21,287 nt of DNA from CANHEE01 sp043777755 (GTDB taxonomy: Bacteria > Bacteroidota > Bacteroidia > Chitinophagales > Saprospiraceae), in the NCBI GenBank assembly GCA_043777755.1, contig JAYWHK010000246.1:1-21287 (forward strand), written 5' to 3'. Positions 1 through 8,631 of this stretch are shown here, in pieces (within the stretch, counting starts at the first letter, position 1; each line of letters starts with the position of its first letter). Under the pieces are notes generated by a model. It was not told the DNA's origin. It saw only the letters and a list, made by a program, of their open reading frames with translations, and ran no database searches. Position numbers and translations under genes: made by a program.

Positions 1-68
1 TTTTCTAAAAGTAAGACCTTCAAGAGAGAATGTAAGACATCGTTTTGATTGTTCGATACGTTACTCCG

Positions 69-161
69 TCTCCAACAAGAACACACGTAGAGAAAAGGCG
101 TGCCTTTTCTCGTGTTTAGTGTGCCTTGCGTAGTGCGAGAAAAGGCATGCCTTTTCTCTAC
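69..161. repeat. 93-bp palindromic repeat, copy 1
   Basis: This is the first of two direct copies of a 93-bp unit; the second is at 818-910 and differs at four positions. Each unit contains two small palindromes of the form agaaaaggc-NN-gccttttct. The outer arms (gtagagaaaaggc and gccttttctctac) also pair with each other, so the unit can fold either as two hairpins or as one long one. A further short match, attgtgacc followed by aaggt, occurs downstream of both copies (234-252 and 947-965), so the repeat unit may be longer and degenerate. It is non-coding. Its function is not known to me. Confidence 0.85.
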
Positions 162-261
162 ATATAGATTTGTTCTGCTTCGCTATCTTGTGCCGCAACA
201 GGCGGTGGTAAAAACATTCATACAAAGAATTTTATTGTGACCGAAGGTGTCATTAGCGGGG

Positions 262-687
262 CTACATCACATTATTTTTTTTATTAAAAAATAAAATTTT
301 ATTTGTAAAAATATGTATTAATGCGAAATAAAGTATTGAAATTAATATATTTAATGATTTTGTTAATGTAGTTATCTCGTGTTGAGTGCATTCTATATAC
401 AAAATTGAAAAAATTAGCCAAAATATCAATAAAAAAATATATGATAGTTTGTCATTCCAAATAAAATTAAGAAATAATGATATTAGAAAAGATACTGGAA
501 AACAAATAAAGACACCAATAATTCCCAAATACATCGCTGCTGATTTACCATACCTATCCATATTGTCAATACATATATAAACATAATCTGTTAGTACAGA
601 CAGAATTATTGTAGCTAAAAACAACAAAAAATTAATTAATAATAATTTGATTGTTTGAACTAAAAATAGAATTATTTTATTCTTCAT
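262..687 (-). CDS. Small integral membrane protein, unknown function
   Basis: I do not recognise this 141-residue protein. It looks like a polytopic membrane protein with about four hydrophobic segments (roughly residues 6-35, 51-75, 81-100 and 108-133), short polar loops, and a basic C-terminus (KKNN). A polar loop at about 41-48 (DNMDRYGK) is the only distinctive hydrophilic stretch. It starts with ATG and has no clear ribosome binding site, which is normal for this phylum. It lies between two direct copies of a 93-bp palindromic repeat and is even more AT-rich than its neighbours. That fits a recently acquired or cassette-like accessory gene, but this is inference. It might alternatively be a poorly conserved orphan. 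That it is coding rests on ORF length and a sensible membrane topology. Confidence 0.6.
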   Translation of the reverse strand: MKNKIILFLVQTIKLLLINFLLFLATIILSVLTDYVYICIDNMDRYGKSAAMYLGIIGVFICFPVSFLISLFLNFIWNDKLSYIFLLIFWLIFSILYIECTQHEITTLTKSLNILISILYFALIHIFTNKILFFNKKNNVM

Positions 688-817
688 TTTTATTTTATAT
701 AAATTTCCTATAATATTGAATACTGGCTGGCTCTATGTAATGCCGCTATCAAAACACAAAACTACTCCATCTCGCTTGGTTGGGTTTGTCACAAAGGTAT
801 CCCACGGGCATTCCTAT

Positions 818-910
818 TCTCCAACAAGAACACACGTAGAGAAAAGGCACGCCTTTTCTCGTGTTTAGTATGCCTTGCGTAGTGCGAGAAAAGGCGTGCC
901 TTTTCTCTAC
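818..910. repeat. 93-bp palindromic repeat, copy 2
   Basis: This is the second direct copy of the unit at 69-161, the same length and with four substitutions. Three of the four differences lie at the centres of the two inner palindromes. In this copy the centres (ac and gt) are exactly complementary, so the outer long hairpin is perfect across its arms. In copy 1 the corresponding positions form a G-T wobble. That pattern suggests a maintained structure rather than random decay. Confidence 0.85.
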
Positions 911-1069
911 GTGACACCATAACGTTTTACCTTGCACCATAACGTCATTGTGACCCAAGGTATCACCATCTGGGAAACCTAACGCCATTTTTCATGCGGT
1001 GAAGATAGCTATTTTTTCAATTTTAACCTCGTTTCATTTATTTTATATAAAATTCTCTTATATATTTTT

Positions 1070-1096
1070 TTGAGCAAAATATTTTTCTTACTTTTG
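1070..1096 (+). promoter_or_regulatory. Candidate promoter of the large protease gene
   Basis: The sequence tacttttg at 1089-1096 matches the Bacteroidota -7 box TAnnTTTG. A ttg at 1070-1072 could be the -33 element, but the spacing of 16 is shorter than the usual 19 or so. The predicted leader would be about 50 nt. Confidence 0.3.
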
Positions 1097-1154
1097 TTTT
1101 CAGTATTATAACTGTATTTTTTCACCAACAATTTAATAAAATATCTTTTTTGCT

Positions 1155-4100
1155 ATGAAACGAATTATATCCTCATTGGCATTTGCTTTTATGTTTCTTG
1201 TTTTTGCCCAAGCGCAGAGTCAAGGCAATTTTTTAATTCAAAGCCAAGCACAGATTTCGGTAAAACTCCAAGAGTTGAACGATAATTTTAGCAACTACGA
1301 GCTTTTTTCACTCAATACAAAAAAAGTTTATGATGATTTTACCCGTCAGGGCAACATTGGTTATACTGATGTAATGTTAGACGGAGAAAAAATTACCCTT
1401 TCTTGGGCGGATTATCAACTTTGTTCTCCTACTTACAAATTGATTGCAATGGATCAAAATGGAGAAAGAGAAGTAGAGTCAAAGCTCAAAACTTACCAAG
1501 GTAAAGTTTTAAATGATCCAAAAGCAAACGTTGCCATCACGGTGAGCGATGAGTTTTTTTCTTTAATGATTGAAAGAAACGGTGTGAATTATTACATCGA
1601 GCCAGCGGAGCGTTTTAATCCAAGCGCAGCAGGACTTTTTGTCATGTACAAAAATACGGATTATATTGGTAAAAAAGGATTCTCTTGTGCGCATACTGAA
1701 ACGCAACAAGCAATGCAACAAGTTGCTGAAAATGAAGAACGTGCAGCACCGACTTGCTACCGTGTACAATGGGCGATTGCCTCTGACCACCTTATGTATG
1801 CCAAATACAGCAATAGTATTACGCAAGTAGAAGCACGTACTTTGTCGGTTTTGAACAGTGCTGCGGTCAATTATTTTGGGACTTTTGCATTTGATTACAA
1901 ATTCAAAGTAGAGATTCAAAAAGTTTCGACTTGCTCTAACTGTCTGAATGTCAGTTCTTCAACAGACGCTGATGCTATCATCCAAACTTTTACCCAATAC
2001 GGCAATAGCAACGGTTTTGGCAATGATGTTGATTATGACATAGGACAATTTTATACTTCTCGTGACATTACGAGTGGTGGTGGCAATGGTGTAATTGGTT
2101 ATGCTTCCGTAGGGGCTGTTTGTACCAATGCTCGTTACCAAATCATTGAAGATTTTTCTACCAATGCGGATTATATGCGTGTGGTGGTTGCACACGAAAC
2201 AGGTCACAACTTTAGCATGACGCATGACAATGCTGGCGATCCTAAAATTATGGCACCCGTCGTAAGTGCTGCTACAGCTTGGTCAACGCAGTCTGTTTCT
2301 CAATTAAATGGCTATGTGAACCAAACGTTAGCAAGTTCTAACAACTGTTTTTCTATTTGTCCGCCTCCCAATACACCGCCTGTAACGGATTTTAAATGGG
2401 AACCTTCTGCTACTTGTGTTGGTAAAACGGTACAGTTTGCAGACATCAGTGAAAATGACCCAGCAACTTACGCATGGACATTCCAAGGTGGTACACCTGC
2501 TACTTCTACTTTAAAAAAACCAATCGTTACGTATACAAACGCTGGTGCTTTTGATGTAAAACTAATTGCAACAAATGCGGCGGGTTCTACAACAAAAGAA
2601 AGAAAACAATTGATTTTTATAGATACCATCAAAACCAATTTTTGCAAAACGTCAGGTACTTCCAATGATGAGTCAGGCATTACCTATGTAAAATTAGGAA
2701 ATATGGTTAGTAATTCTGGTAGCGCAAAGTTCGATGGCAATAAATACATGGATTACACTTGTAGCCGAGTGGCTTCGTTGAGTCCTAATGCAACGTATGA
2801 TATAGATTTGGCAATTGGAGATTGTGAAACAAAAATTTTTGAAACTTTCCGTATATGGATTGATTACAACAATGATGGTGATTTTTTAGACAGCGATGAA
2901 GAAATTGCTTTCACTGCCAACAAGCGTTGCGGTTTGATAACTTCGGATTTAGAACCAAAACTAACCATCAATGTCCCTGGAAATGTCGTTTTGAATAGAA
3001 TTGTTCGTTGTAGAATTATGTCTTTAAAAAACAGTATCAGCAACCTACCTTGCCATAGCGATTTGACAAATATTGGTCAAGTCGAAGATTATGGTATCAT
3101 TTTTCAGCCACAATTCGCAACAGGTTCTTTGAAAAAAGACATTACTTGCTACAATACAGCTTCTGGTGAAATAAAATTAACTACGTTTGGCGGTGTAGCT
3201 CCTTTTACTTATGCTTGGGATAAAGCTGGTGTAACGGGCAGCAATCCTAAAAACCTAAAAGCTGGGACTTACACCGTAACTGTAACAGGAGCAGATGGTG
3301 CAACTGTGAAAAGAGTAACTAAAATCCTTCAACCTGCAAGTGGTTTGGTCAAAAATATCATTGTAAATGATGCGTCTTGTGATGAGGCAAATGGCGTTGT
3401 TGTTAGTTATATCGGTGGTGGCGGTGGTCTTTACACCTACAAATGGAGCAACGGAACTACCAATGATTCTTTGATAAATGTTATTGGTGGTAATTATACT
3501 TTGACCATAACAGACAACTTAGGTTGCTCTTTGGTTGCGCCTGTCGCTATTGCGACAACGCCTGGTCCAAAGTTGGTCGTTACAAAAGATACTACGGTTT
3601 GTAATGGAAAAGCCGTAACAATTACTGCGTCTGGCGCAGGTTCTTATTTTTGGGATTCTGGTAGTACCAATCCTTCGTTCACTTACACACCATTCCAAAA
3701 ATTAACATTTTTTGTAACGGGTTTCTTAGGAGATTGTGCTAAAATTGATTCTGTAACAGTTGATATTGGAACGATTGACGCTACAATTTCTTCTGCAAAA
3801 ACAGTTTGCGAAGGAAATCCTGTAACGCTTACCGCTGGCGGTGGCGATACTTACAAATGGAGTACTGGCGAAACGACTGCAAATCTGACCGTAAATCCAA
3901 CAAAAACAACGACTTATAGTTGTTTGGTAAAAAATGGAACTTGTCAAGAAACGAAATCAGTCGTTGTAACTGTTACACCAAATGCTGCGAAAGCAACGGC
4001 TTCTCAAACATCTACTTGTCCAGGGAAATCGGTTTCTATCAAGGCAGAAGGAGGTACTTACCTTTGGAATGATGGCAAAACAAGTGCTGAAATTACAGTA

Positions 4101-5324
4101 ACACCAGCGACAACAACGACTTATACGGTAACAATTACGTCAGCAGGTGGTTGTACAAAAGTAATTCCGACGACCATCACCGTAGGCGATTTGAACGCAA
4201 GTGTAGTGGCTTCTACAAAAACTATTTGTAAAGGTGCAAAAGTTGATTTGACCGCAACAGGTGGCACAACGTACCTTTGGAACAACAATACAACAGCGGC
4301 AACGCAAAGCGTAACGCCTTCTGCAACAACAACTTATACGGTAACTGTTACCGCTGCAAATGGTTGTACAAAAGTAATTGATACGCCAATTACAGTGAAC
4401 AACACGCCAGCTGCACCAACGGTGACGGCAAGTGGCGCACTGAGTTTCTGCCAAGGTGGAAAAGTAACATTGAGCGCAGCAGCTGGCTTTACTTATTTGT
4501 GGTCAAGTGGTGAAAAAACACAAACCGTAACCATCGACAAATCAGGTACTTATACCTTAAAAGTGACAGATGCAAATGGTTGTGAAAGTCCAGCTTCGGC
4601 AGCTTCTACAGTAAGCGTAAAAGCTGCACCAACAACACCAACAGTAACGCCAGGCGGCACAGTTACGATTTGTCAAGGCGAAAAAGTAAGTATCACAGCA
4701 ACGACTTCCGCTTCTTATCTTTGGTCGAATGGCGAAAAAACACAGTCAATTTCTGTAACTCAAGCAGGTGATTATAGTGTGAAAGCAATAAGCGCAGACG
4801 CTTGCGAAAGCGCATCTTCGGCAGTTACAAAAGTTGTGGTAAATCCAGCTCCTGCTGTTCCTACAATTGCGACGGCTGGCAATATTTTGACATCAAGCGC
4901 AGCAAGTGGCAACCAGTGGTTTTTGAATGGTGTGGCAATTGCTGGCGCAACAGCGCAACAACATACCATTACAAAATCTGGTAAATATTCTGTAAAAGTG
5001 AGCAATGCAAACAATTGTTCTGCAATTTCAACAGAAATAAATGTGAATAAAGTTGGCGTGAACAATGCTTTCAACGAAGCTCAAATCAGGGTTTTCCCTA
5101 ATCCAGTCAATGAAGTATTGACTATTGATTTGACGGATTTGACTGAAAAAGCAAATGAAATGGTGATTTTGAATGCTTTGGGTCAAGTTTTGATTCAGAA
5201 AAATACAACAAATGAAAGTAAATACATCTTCTCAACCAATAATTGGTCAAAAGGTATTTATTTTATTAATTTTAAAAATGCAGAACAAGAAGTTATTGGT
5301 GTAAAGAAATTTACAAAAATGTAA
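1155..5324 (+). CDS. Secreted reprolysin-like metalloprotease, T9SS cargo
   Basis: A 1389-residue exported zinc protease. A signal peptide (residues 1 to about 20, ending AQAQ) is followed by a probable propeptide. The catalytic domain is at about 195-400, with the metzincin zinc motif HETGHNFSMTHD at 347-358 and a Met-turn candidate (KIMAP) around 364-368; this spacing is that of M12B/reprolysin-type enzymes. Next come a PKD domain (about 410-490), a GEVED-type domain (about 530-650; WIDYNNDGDF and GQVEDYG), two SprB-like repeats (about 660-800), and about seven Ig-like modules (about 805-1295) of the TxCxGxxVxxTAxGG...YLWxxG type. A C-terminal T9SS sorting domain (about 1310-1389) contains VFPNPV, NALGQ, KGIYF and KKFTKM. 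The enzyme should cross the outer membrane by T9SS and be released or anchored at the surface, degrading external protein. The substrate is unknown. The gene stands alone and ends just before a bidirectional terminator. Confidence 0.93.
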   Translation: MKRIISSLAFAFMFLVFAQAQSQGNFLIQSQAQISVKLQELNDNFSNYELFSLNTKKVYDDFTRQGNIGYTDVMLDGEKITLSWADYQLCSPTYKLIAMDQNGEREVESKLKTYQGKVLNDPKANVAITVSDEFFSLMIERNGVNYYIEPAERFNPSAAGLFVMYKNTDYIGKKGFSCAHTETQQAMQQVAENEERAAPTCYRVQWAIASDHLMYAKYSNSITQVEARTLSVLNSAAVNYFGTFAFDYKFKVEIQKVSTCSNCLNVSSSTDADAIIQTFTQYGNSNGFGNDVDYDIGQFYTSRDITSGGGNGVIGYASVGAVCTNARYQIIEDFSTNADYMRVVVAHETGHNFSMTHDNAGDPKIMAPVVSAATAWSTQSVSQLNGYVNQTLASSNNCFSICPPPNTPPVTDFKWEPSATCVGKTVQFADISENDPATYAWTFQGGTPATSTLKKPIVTYTNAGAFDVKLIATNAAGSTTKERKQLIFIDTIKTNFCKTSGTSNDESGITYVKLGNMVSNSGSAKFDGNKYMDYTCSRVASLSPNATYDIDLAIGDCETKIFETFRIWIDYNNDGDFLDSDEEIAFTANKRCGLITSDLEPKLTINVPGNVVLNRIVRCRIMSLKNSISNLPCHSDLTNIGQVEDYGIIFQPQFATGSLKKDITCYNTASGEIKLTTFGGVAPFTYAWDKAGVTGSNPKNLKAGTYTVTVTGADGATVKRVTKILQPASGLVKNIIVNDASCDEANGVVVSYIGGGGGLYTYKWSNGTTNDSLINVIGGNYTLTITDNLGCSLVAPVAIATTPGPKLVVTKDTTVCNGKAVTITASGAGSYFWDSGSTNPSFTYTPFQKLTFFVTGFLGDCAKIDSVTVDIGTIDATISSAKTVCEGNPVTLTAGGGDTYKWSTGETTANLTVNPTKTTTYSCLVKNGTCQETKSVVVTVTPNAAKATASQTSTCPGKSVSIKAEGGTYLWNDGKTSAEITVTPATTTTYTVTITSAGGCTKVIPTTITVGDLNASVVASTKTICKGAKVDLTATGGTTYLWNNNTTAATQSVTPSATTTYTVTVTAANGCTKVIDTPITVNNTPAAPTVTASGALSFCQGGKVTLSAAAGFTYLWSSGEKTQTVTIDKSGTYTLKVTDANGCESPASAASTVSVKAAPTTPTVTPGGTVTICQGEKVSITATTSASYLWSNGEKTQSISVTQAGDYSVKAISADACESASSAVTKVVVNPAPAVPTIATAGNILTSSAASGNQWFLNGVAIAGATAQQHTITKSGKYSVKVSNANNCSAISTEINVNKVGVNNAFNEAQIRVFPNPVNEVLTIDLTDLTEKANEMVILNALGQVLIQKNTTNESKYIFSTNNWSKGIYFINFKNAEQEVIGVKKFTKM

Positions 5325-5348
5325 AATGTCTTGTTTGAGTTTTTGAAT

Positions 5349-5391
5349 AAACAAAAATCCCGCTGGTTTGCGAACCAACGGGATTTTGTTT
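5349..5391. terminator. Bidirectional terminator hairpin, copy 1
   Basis: A strong hairpin with arms aaaatcccg-(c)-tggtt and aacca-(a)-cgggatttt and a tgcg loop, with A/T tracts on both sides. It lies between the convergent protease gene (plus) and the nuclease gene (minus, whose stop codon is at 5390-5392), so it can end both transcripts. The same 43 nt recur without change at 6404-6446. Confidence 0.85.
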
Positions 5392-6310
5392 ATTTTTCTA
5401 TTTGCTTTTTTAAGTCTAAAACAGCATCAAGGCTTAATTGTGTAGAAGCGATAATAATATCAATAGCTACATTATTTTTTAATAACGCCTCTGCAACGCT
5501 TAATTTAGTTTGATACTCAGCACTTTCTATTTTTAGTTTGATTCTATCTTCTTCTATTTGAGCTTTAATTTTTTGCGTTTCATTCCAACTCGCTTCACTG
5601 TGCAAAGATTTTAAATACCGTTCATATTCTTCTCGTTTCTTTTTTGGTAATTTTACAATAGCTAATTTTTCTTTTGCTTTATCAATTCCTTTTGCTGTAA
5701 AGTTATCATCTACTTTGCTATTTTTAAACAAATAAATCCATTCATCTAAACCATCATTGACCAAATCATTAAAATTTAATGCTTGAATCAGATAATACTC
5801 AGGCATTAATTGGGTCGGAGTTTGTTTTTGAAAAGCGATTTTTTGTTCTGCTGTTAAAAGTAATTCGTCATGCGAGTGGACACCTTTAAAAACGGTGAAA
5901 CCATGATAAACATAATCCGTTCCTTGACCAGCATCAAAATAAACAATGCTTACGGACACTACTTTTTTCACCTTAGAATAAGAATCACCTTTCTTCATAT
6001 TTTCAGAAATCGTCTTACAAGCTCCATATAGAATCCGTTGTAAATAGTCAAACTCGTCATTGTTTTGAATTTCTATTATAATCCGTTCGTCATTGAGCGT
6101 TTTAACCATTATATCAACTCGGTTAAATTTGTCCTTTTTGTTTTCTTGATTCCCTTCACTTTCTAAAATTTCCAAAATCACAATATCTTCCTTAAGTAGT
6201 ACACTCAAAAAACCTTCTAATATATCAAAATTTCGTTTATCCCGAAACATGTACTTCATAAACCAGTCAAATCGAACTAATTCTGTAAATTTTTTAGGTA
6301 TTTTATTCAT
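5390..6310 (-). CDS. Rpn/PD-(D/E)XK nuclease family putative transposase
   Basis: A 306-residue protein of the PDDEXK_2 (Rpn, YhgA-like) group. Members of this family are nucleases that promote recombination and are often annotated as transposases. The start MNKIPKKFTELVRFDWFMKYMF resembles the family's usual opening, split here as FTELVRFDWFMKYMF around residues 8-22. The probable active site is D66 (RVDIMV) with E80 and Q82 (IIIEIQNN), giving the D...ExQ form of the PD-(D/E)XK core. Next comes the RILYGACKT helix (92-100). The C-terminal part (about 210-306) is helical and charged, with an EALLKNNVAIDIIIASTQLS segment found in relatives as a small helical tail. Full length; no frameshift. 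It is flanked by two identical terminator hairpins. A -7-like element (tatatttg on the minus strand at 6333-6340) is just upstream. Biological role: probably DNA cleavage and recombination; not verified. Confidence 0.85.
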   Translation of the reverse strand: MNKIPKKFTELVRFDWFMKYMFRDKRNFDILEGFLSVLLKEDIVILEILESEGNQENKKDKFNRVDIMVKTLNDERIIIEIQNNDEFDYLQRILYGACKTISENMKKGDSYSKVKKVVSVSIVYFDAGQGTDYVYHGFTVFKGVHSHDELLLTAEQKIAFQKQTPTQLMPEYYLIQALNFNDLVNDGLDEWIYLFKNSKVDDNFTAKGIDKAKEKLAIVKLPKKKREEYERYLKSLHSEASWNETQKIKAQIEEDRIKLKIESAEYQTKLSVAEALLKNNVAIDIIIASTQLSLDAVLDLKKQIEK

Positions 6311-6332
6311 AAATATGTCATAAATTAGAGTG

Positions 6333-6340
6333 CAAATATA
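6333..6340 (-). promoter_or_regulatory. Candidate -7 box upstream of the Rpn gene
   Basis: Read on the minus strand this is tatatttg followed by cact, 23 nt from the start codon. No -33 ttg at the proper distance is visible. It shares the TTTGCACT extension with other starts in this window. Confidence 0.3.
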
Positions 6341-6403
6341 GCTTTTTTGCGATAAAAATAAAAACTATTCCTTAAAATACATTTATTTTAACTAAAAAGC
6401 TAA

Positions 6404-6446
6404 AAACAAAAATCCCGCTGGTTTGCGAACCAACGGGATTTTGTTT
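6404..6446. terminator. Terminator hairpin, copy 2
   Basis: Identical over 43 nt to the hairpin at 5349-5391. It sits directly after the stop codon of the small minus-strand gene (6447-6449) and has a T-rich tail in the minus direction. It therefore separates that gene from the nuclease gene downstream. Confidence 0.8.
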
Positions 6447-6662
6447 TTAAGCTGTTGCAGCTAAATTACGCTGAAGAGAGTCATAGATTTCACCTTCATC
6501 GTTAGCATCGTCATAATTTAGTTTGATTTGTACAGGAAAACCAGCCTTAGCGAATACACTAATTACATGGTCTTTCAATGTCAAATCTTCATCAAACCAG
6601 GTTTGTATTGCCTGTTTGAAAAGTTTGTTCACTAATCGTTTTGTTAGCAGTTTCATAGTCAA
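6447..6662 (-). CDS. Small hypothetical protein
   Basis: I do not recognise this 71-residue protein. The N-terminal half is basic and helical (KLLTKRLVNKLFKQ), followed by a WFDEDLTLKDHV segment. The C-terminus is acidic (DDANDEGEIYDS), ending LQRNLAATA. No signal peptide or membrane segment is seen, so it is probably a cytoplasmic protein. An internal ATG (residue 3, at 6656) could be the true start. It has its own promoter match (6722-6752) and its own terminator (6404-6446), and this arrangement is the main support that it is a real, independently expressed gene. The terminator is shared in sequence with the neighbouring nuclease gene. Confidence 0.6.
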   Translation of the reverse strand: MTMKLLTKRLVNKLFKQAIQTWFDEDLTLKDHVISVFAKAGFPVQIKLNYDDANDEGEIYDSLQRNLAATA

Positions 6663-6721
6663 AAAATGAAATTTTGTGTAATGTTTGATTCATTTTTTCC
6701 CATAAAATATATTTACAATTA

Positions 6722-6752
6722 CAAATATATGTAGTATTTTGTATTTATGCAA
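6722..6752 (-). promoter_or_regulatory. Candidate promoter of the small gene
   Basis: On the minus strand, ttg (6750-6752), 20 nt spacer and tatatttg (6722-6729) fit the Bacteroidota consensus TTG-N19-TAnnTTTG closely. It would give a leader of about 50 nt for the gene at 6447-6662. Confidence 0.5.
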
Positions 6753-6925
6753 ATTTATATTTGTTTTTTCTATTAAATATCAAAAAAAAGTCATTGTTAA
6801 AGTTGTTTTTCTTGTAATAAAAATTTTATCAAACTTTAATTTTAGGCTGCGGTTAAGTCAAAATATAACTCACCTAAAATTATACGAGCCGTCCGATGCA
6901 CTGTATTTGTATAAATTCTAAACCT

Positions 6926-6962
6926 AAAAAGCCGCAAACAGAATCTCTGTTTGCGGCTTTAA
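6926..6962 (-). terminator. Rho-independent terminator of rseP
   Basis: A perfect 15-bp stem (aaagccgcaaacaga at 6928-6942 and its complement at 6946-6960) with an atc loop. In the minus direction the stem ends in a run of five T, so it terminates the rseP transcript about 120 nt beyond its stop codon. Confidence 0.85.
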
Positions 6963-7084
6963 AAAAATAAGCATATACACATCGGAAAGTGGTTTTGGGA
7001 TTTTGCATTTACGCAAAATGTTGAACACCAAGCGTTTGCAATATCTTTAATCTCTAATAACCAAAATATCTTGTGTATATTATT

Positions 7085-8515
7085 CTACTTTGAAAACCAA
7101 GCTCTCACAACATCTAAACCATTGGCATACAACATCATCGCAATCAACAACATCAAGCCAAAAGACGTTAATTTTTCTACAATAGCATCGTTTGGTTTTT
7201 TACCAGTAATCATTTCCCACAGTAAAAACATAACGTAACCGCCATCTAAACCTGGAATAGGCAAAAGATTCATAAATGCCAATACAAACGACAAAATACC
7301 TGTCATGCGCCAAAATGCTTCCCAATCCCAAGTTTCAGGGAACATTTTTGCCATAGAACCAATGCCGCCCATACTTTCAGAGGCTTTGATTTTACCTTTA
7401 AACATCTGCCCAAAAGCCTTTAGTTGGTCACCTAAAAAACCTACACCATCATTAAAACCAGCTGGGAATGATTCAAAAAAGCCATAATCTTGGCGTTTTG
7501 TTTCAAAAAACTTATCCAAACCTGCATTTCTAACACCAAGTCTTCCTTGTTCGTCTGTTTTGCCTTTGATGGTCATTTCTTGACCATTTCTTACAACATT
7601 CAAAGTAATTTCTTGGTTTGGCAATTTTTTACAAGATTCTGCATATTGATCGTAAAAGTCAATTTTCTGACCATTCAAGCCTACGACGGCATCACCAATC
7701 TGTAAGCCAGCCGCTTCGCCGCCCATACCTTTGACAACTTCGCCTACAATATAAGGTACACGAGGCGCAATAAACTGAATGTCTTTTGCTGATTGTGTCG
7801 CCAAAACTGCTGCTACATCATTGTTGATGGTCACCGTTTCTCTTTTTCCTTCACGCTCAACTTCTACGCTATTGACGTTGTTAATGACCACATCACGGAT
7901 GATACTTCTCGAATTGAATTTTTCAAAAGGCTTGCCGCCAACACTAACGATTTTATCACCTGTACGGAAACCTGTACTCTGTGCCGTGCTGTCTGCATAA
8001 ATACCGTATTTCACATTTTGATTTGGCAAATATTCCTTGCCAAAATTCCAAAGCATCATCGAAAAAATCAAAACACCCAAGACGAAATTAACCGTAACGC
8101 CACCTATCATAATGATTAGACGTTGCCAAGCCTTCTTAGAGCGAAATTCCCAAGGTTGTGGTTCTGCGGCAAGCTCGCTGCTGTCCTGACTTTCGTCCAC
8201 CATGCCAGCAATCTGAACGTAGCCGCCCAAAGGAAAATAACCAATGCCCCATTCCGTTTCGGTTTTGCTATGTCCTGTCCGATAAACCGTAATTGCAGCT
8301 TTATTTTTGAAAAACTCTACACTGTTCGCTGGTGAATCGTAAATAACTCGGAACAAAGAATAGGGTAGAAGTGTCGAAATCGGAAACAAAAAGTCAAAAA
8401 ACAAGTAAAATTTCTTTACTTTTGTGTCAAACCATCGTGCAGGCAAGTAGTGACCTAATTCGTGCAACGCTACTAAAATTGTCAAGCTCAGTAAGAGCAT
8501 TGTTACTCTAATCAT
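7085..8515 (-). CDS. rseP: RIP metalloprotease RseP (site-2 protease)
   Basis: A 476-residue inner-membrane zinc protease of family M50B, which cleaves transmembrane segments of anti-sigma factors and signal-peptide remnants. The zinc motif HELGH (18-22) lies in the first membrane helix. The family-typical Bacteroidota sequence FYLFFD follows (36-41), then PLGGYVQIAGM (95-105), a membrane helix at about 133-155, and two PDZ-like regions (about 165-235 and 250-320, the second with GGEAAGLQIGD). The second catalytic motif NLLPIPGLDGG (416-426) supplies the zinc-binding Asp, and a last helix is at about 450-468. Length is normal. An ATG at residue 6 is an alternative start. It is divergent from rsmE, sharing a 116-bp intergenic region. 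Confidence 0.96.
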   Translation of the reverse strand: MIRVTMLLLSLTILVALHELGHYLPARWFDTKVKKFYLFFDFLFPISTLLPYSLFRVIYDSPANSVEFFKNKAAITVYRTGHSKTETEWGIGYFPLGGYVQIAGMVDESQDSSELAAEPQPWEFRSKKAWQRLIIMIGGVTVNFVLGVLIFSMMLWNFGKEYLPNQNVKYGIYADSTAQSTGFRTGDKIVSVGGKPFEKFNSRSIIRDVVINNVNSVEVEREGKRETVTINNDVAAVLATQSAKDIQFIAPRVPYIVGEVVKGMGGEAAGLQIGDAVVGLNGQKIDFYDQYAESCKKLPNQEITLNVVRNGQEMTIKGKTDEQGRLGVRNAGLDKFFETKRQDYGFFESFPAGFNDGVGFLGDQLKAFGQMFKGKIKASESMGGIGSMAKMFPETWDWEAFWRMTGILSFVLAFMNLLPIPGLDGGYVMFLLWEMITGKKPNDAIVEKLTSFGLMLLIAMMLYANGLDVVRAWFSK

Positions 8516-8631
8516 ATAAAAGTAAGAATATAAAAAAATTTAAATTAATTTTCTTGAAATCAAATGCAAATTAACGAACTTTTTAGAACTTTGCCGAATG
8601 TTTTTCAATAAATATAATAAACGTTTTAAGA

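Larger units (their letters stand above)
688..1154. other. Gene-free region with repeat copy 2
   Basis: This stretch holds the second copy of the 93-bp repeat (818-910), a direct repeat of caccataacgt (915-925 and 936-946), and the probable promoter of the large protease gene at its right end. A minus-strand reading frame at 749-988 runs through the repeat, but I do not regard it as a gene. Confidence 0.6.
6663..7084. other. Gene-free region between small gene and rseP
   Basis: It contains the promoter match for the small gene (6722-6752), an imperfect palindrome (taattttagg at 6838-6847 with its complement at 6873-6882) and the rseP terminator (6926-6962). The 60-codon plus-strand frame at 6739-6921 shows no protein-like composition. 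Confidence 0.5.

Noticed and set aside
386..580. 64-codon plus-strand reading frame
   Set aside because: It is antisense to the membrane protein gene at 262-687, which has a convincing transmembrane pattern.
749..988. 79-codon minus-strand reading frame
   Set aside because: It runs through repeat copy 2 and its palindromes, so its sequence is dictated by the repeat; no signal, domain or sensible composition.
3560..5074. Several long frames in other phases within the Ig-like repeat region
   Set aside because: They are shadows produced by the repetitive codon pattern of the protease gene.
5390..6446. Complete insertion sequence around the Rpn gene
   Set aside because: The flanking identical sequences are terminator hairpins; no terminal inverted repeats or target duplications beyond them could be seen.
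6739..6921. 60-codon plus-strand reading frame
   Set aside because: Composition is that of random AT-rich DNA, and it overlaps the promoter region of the minus-strand small gene.
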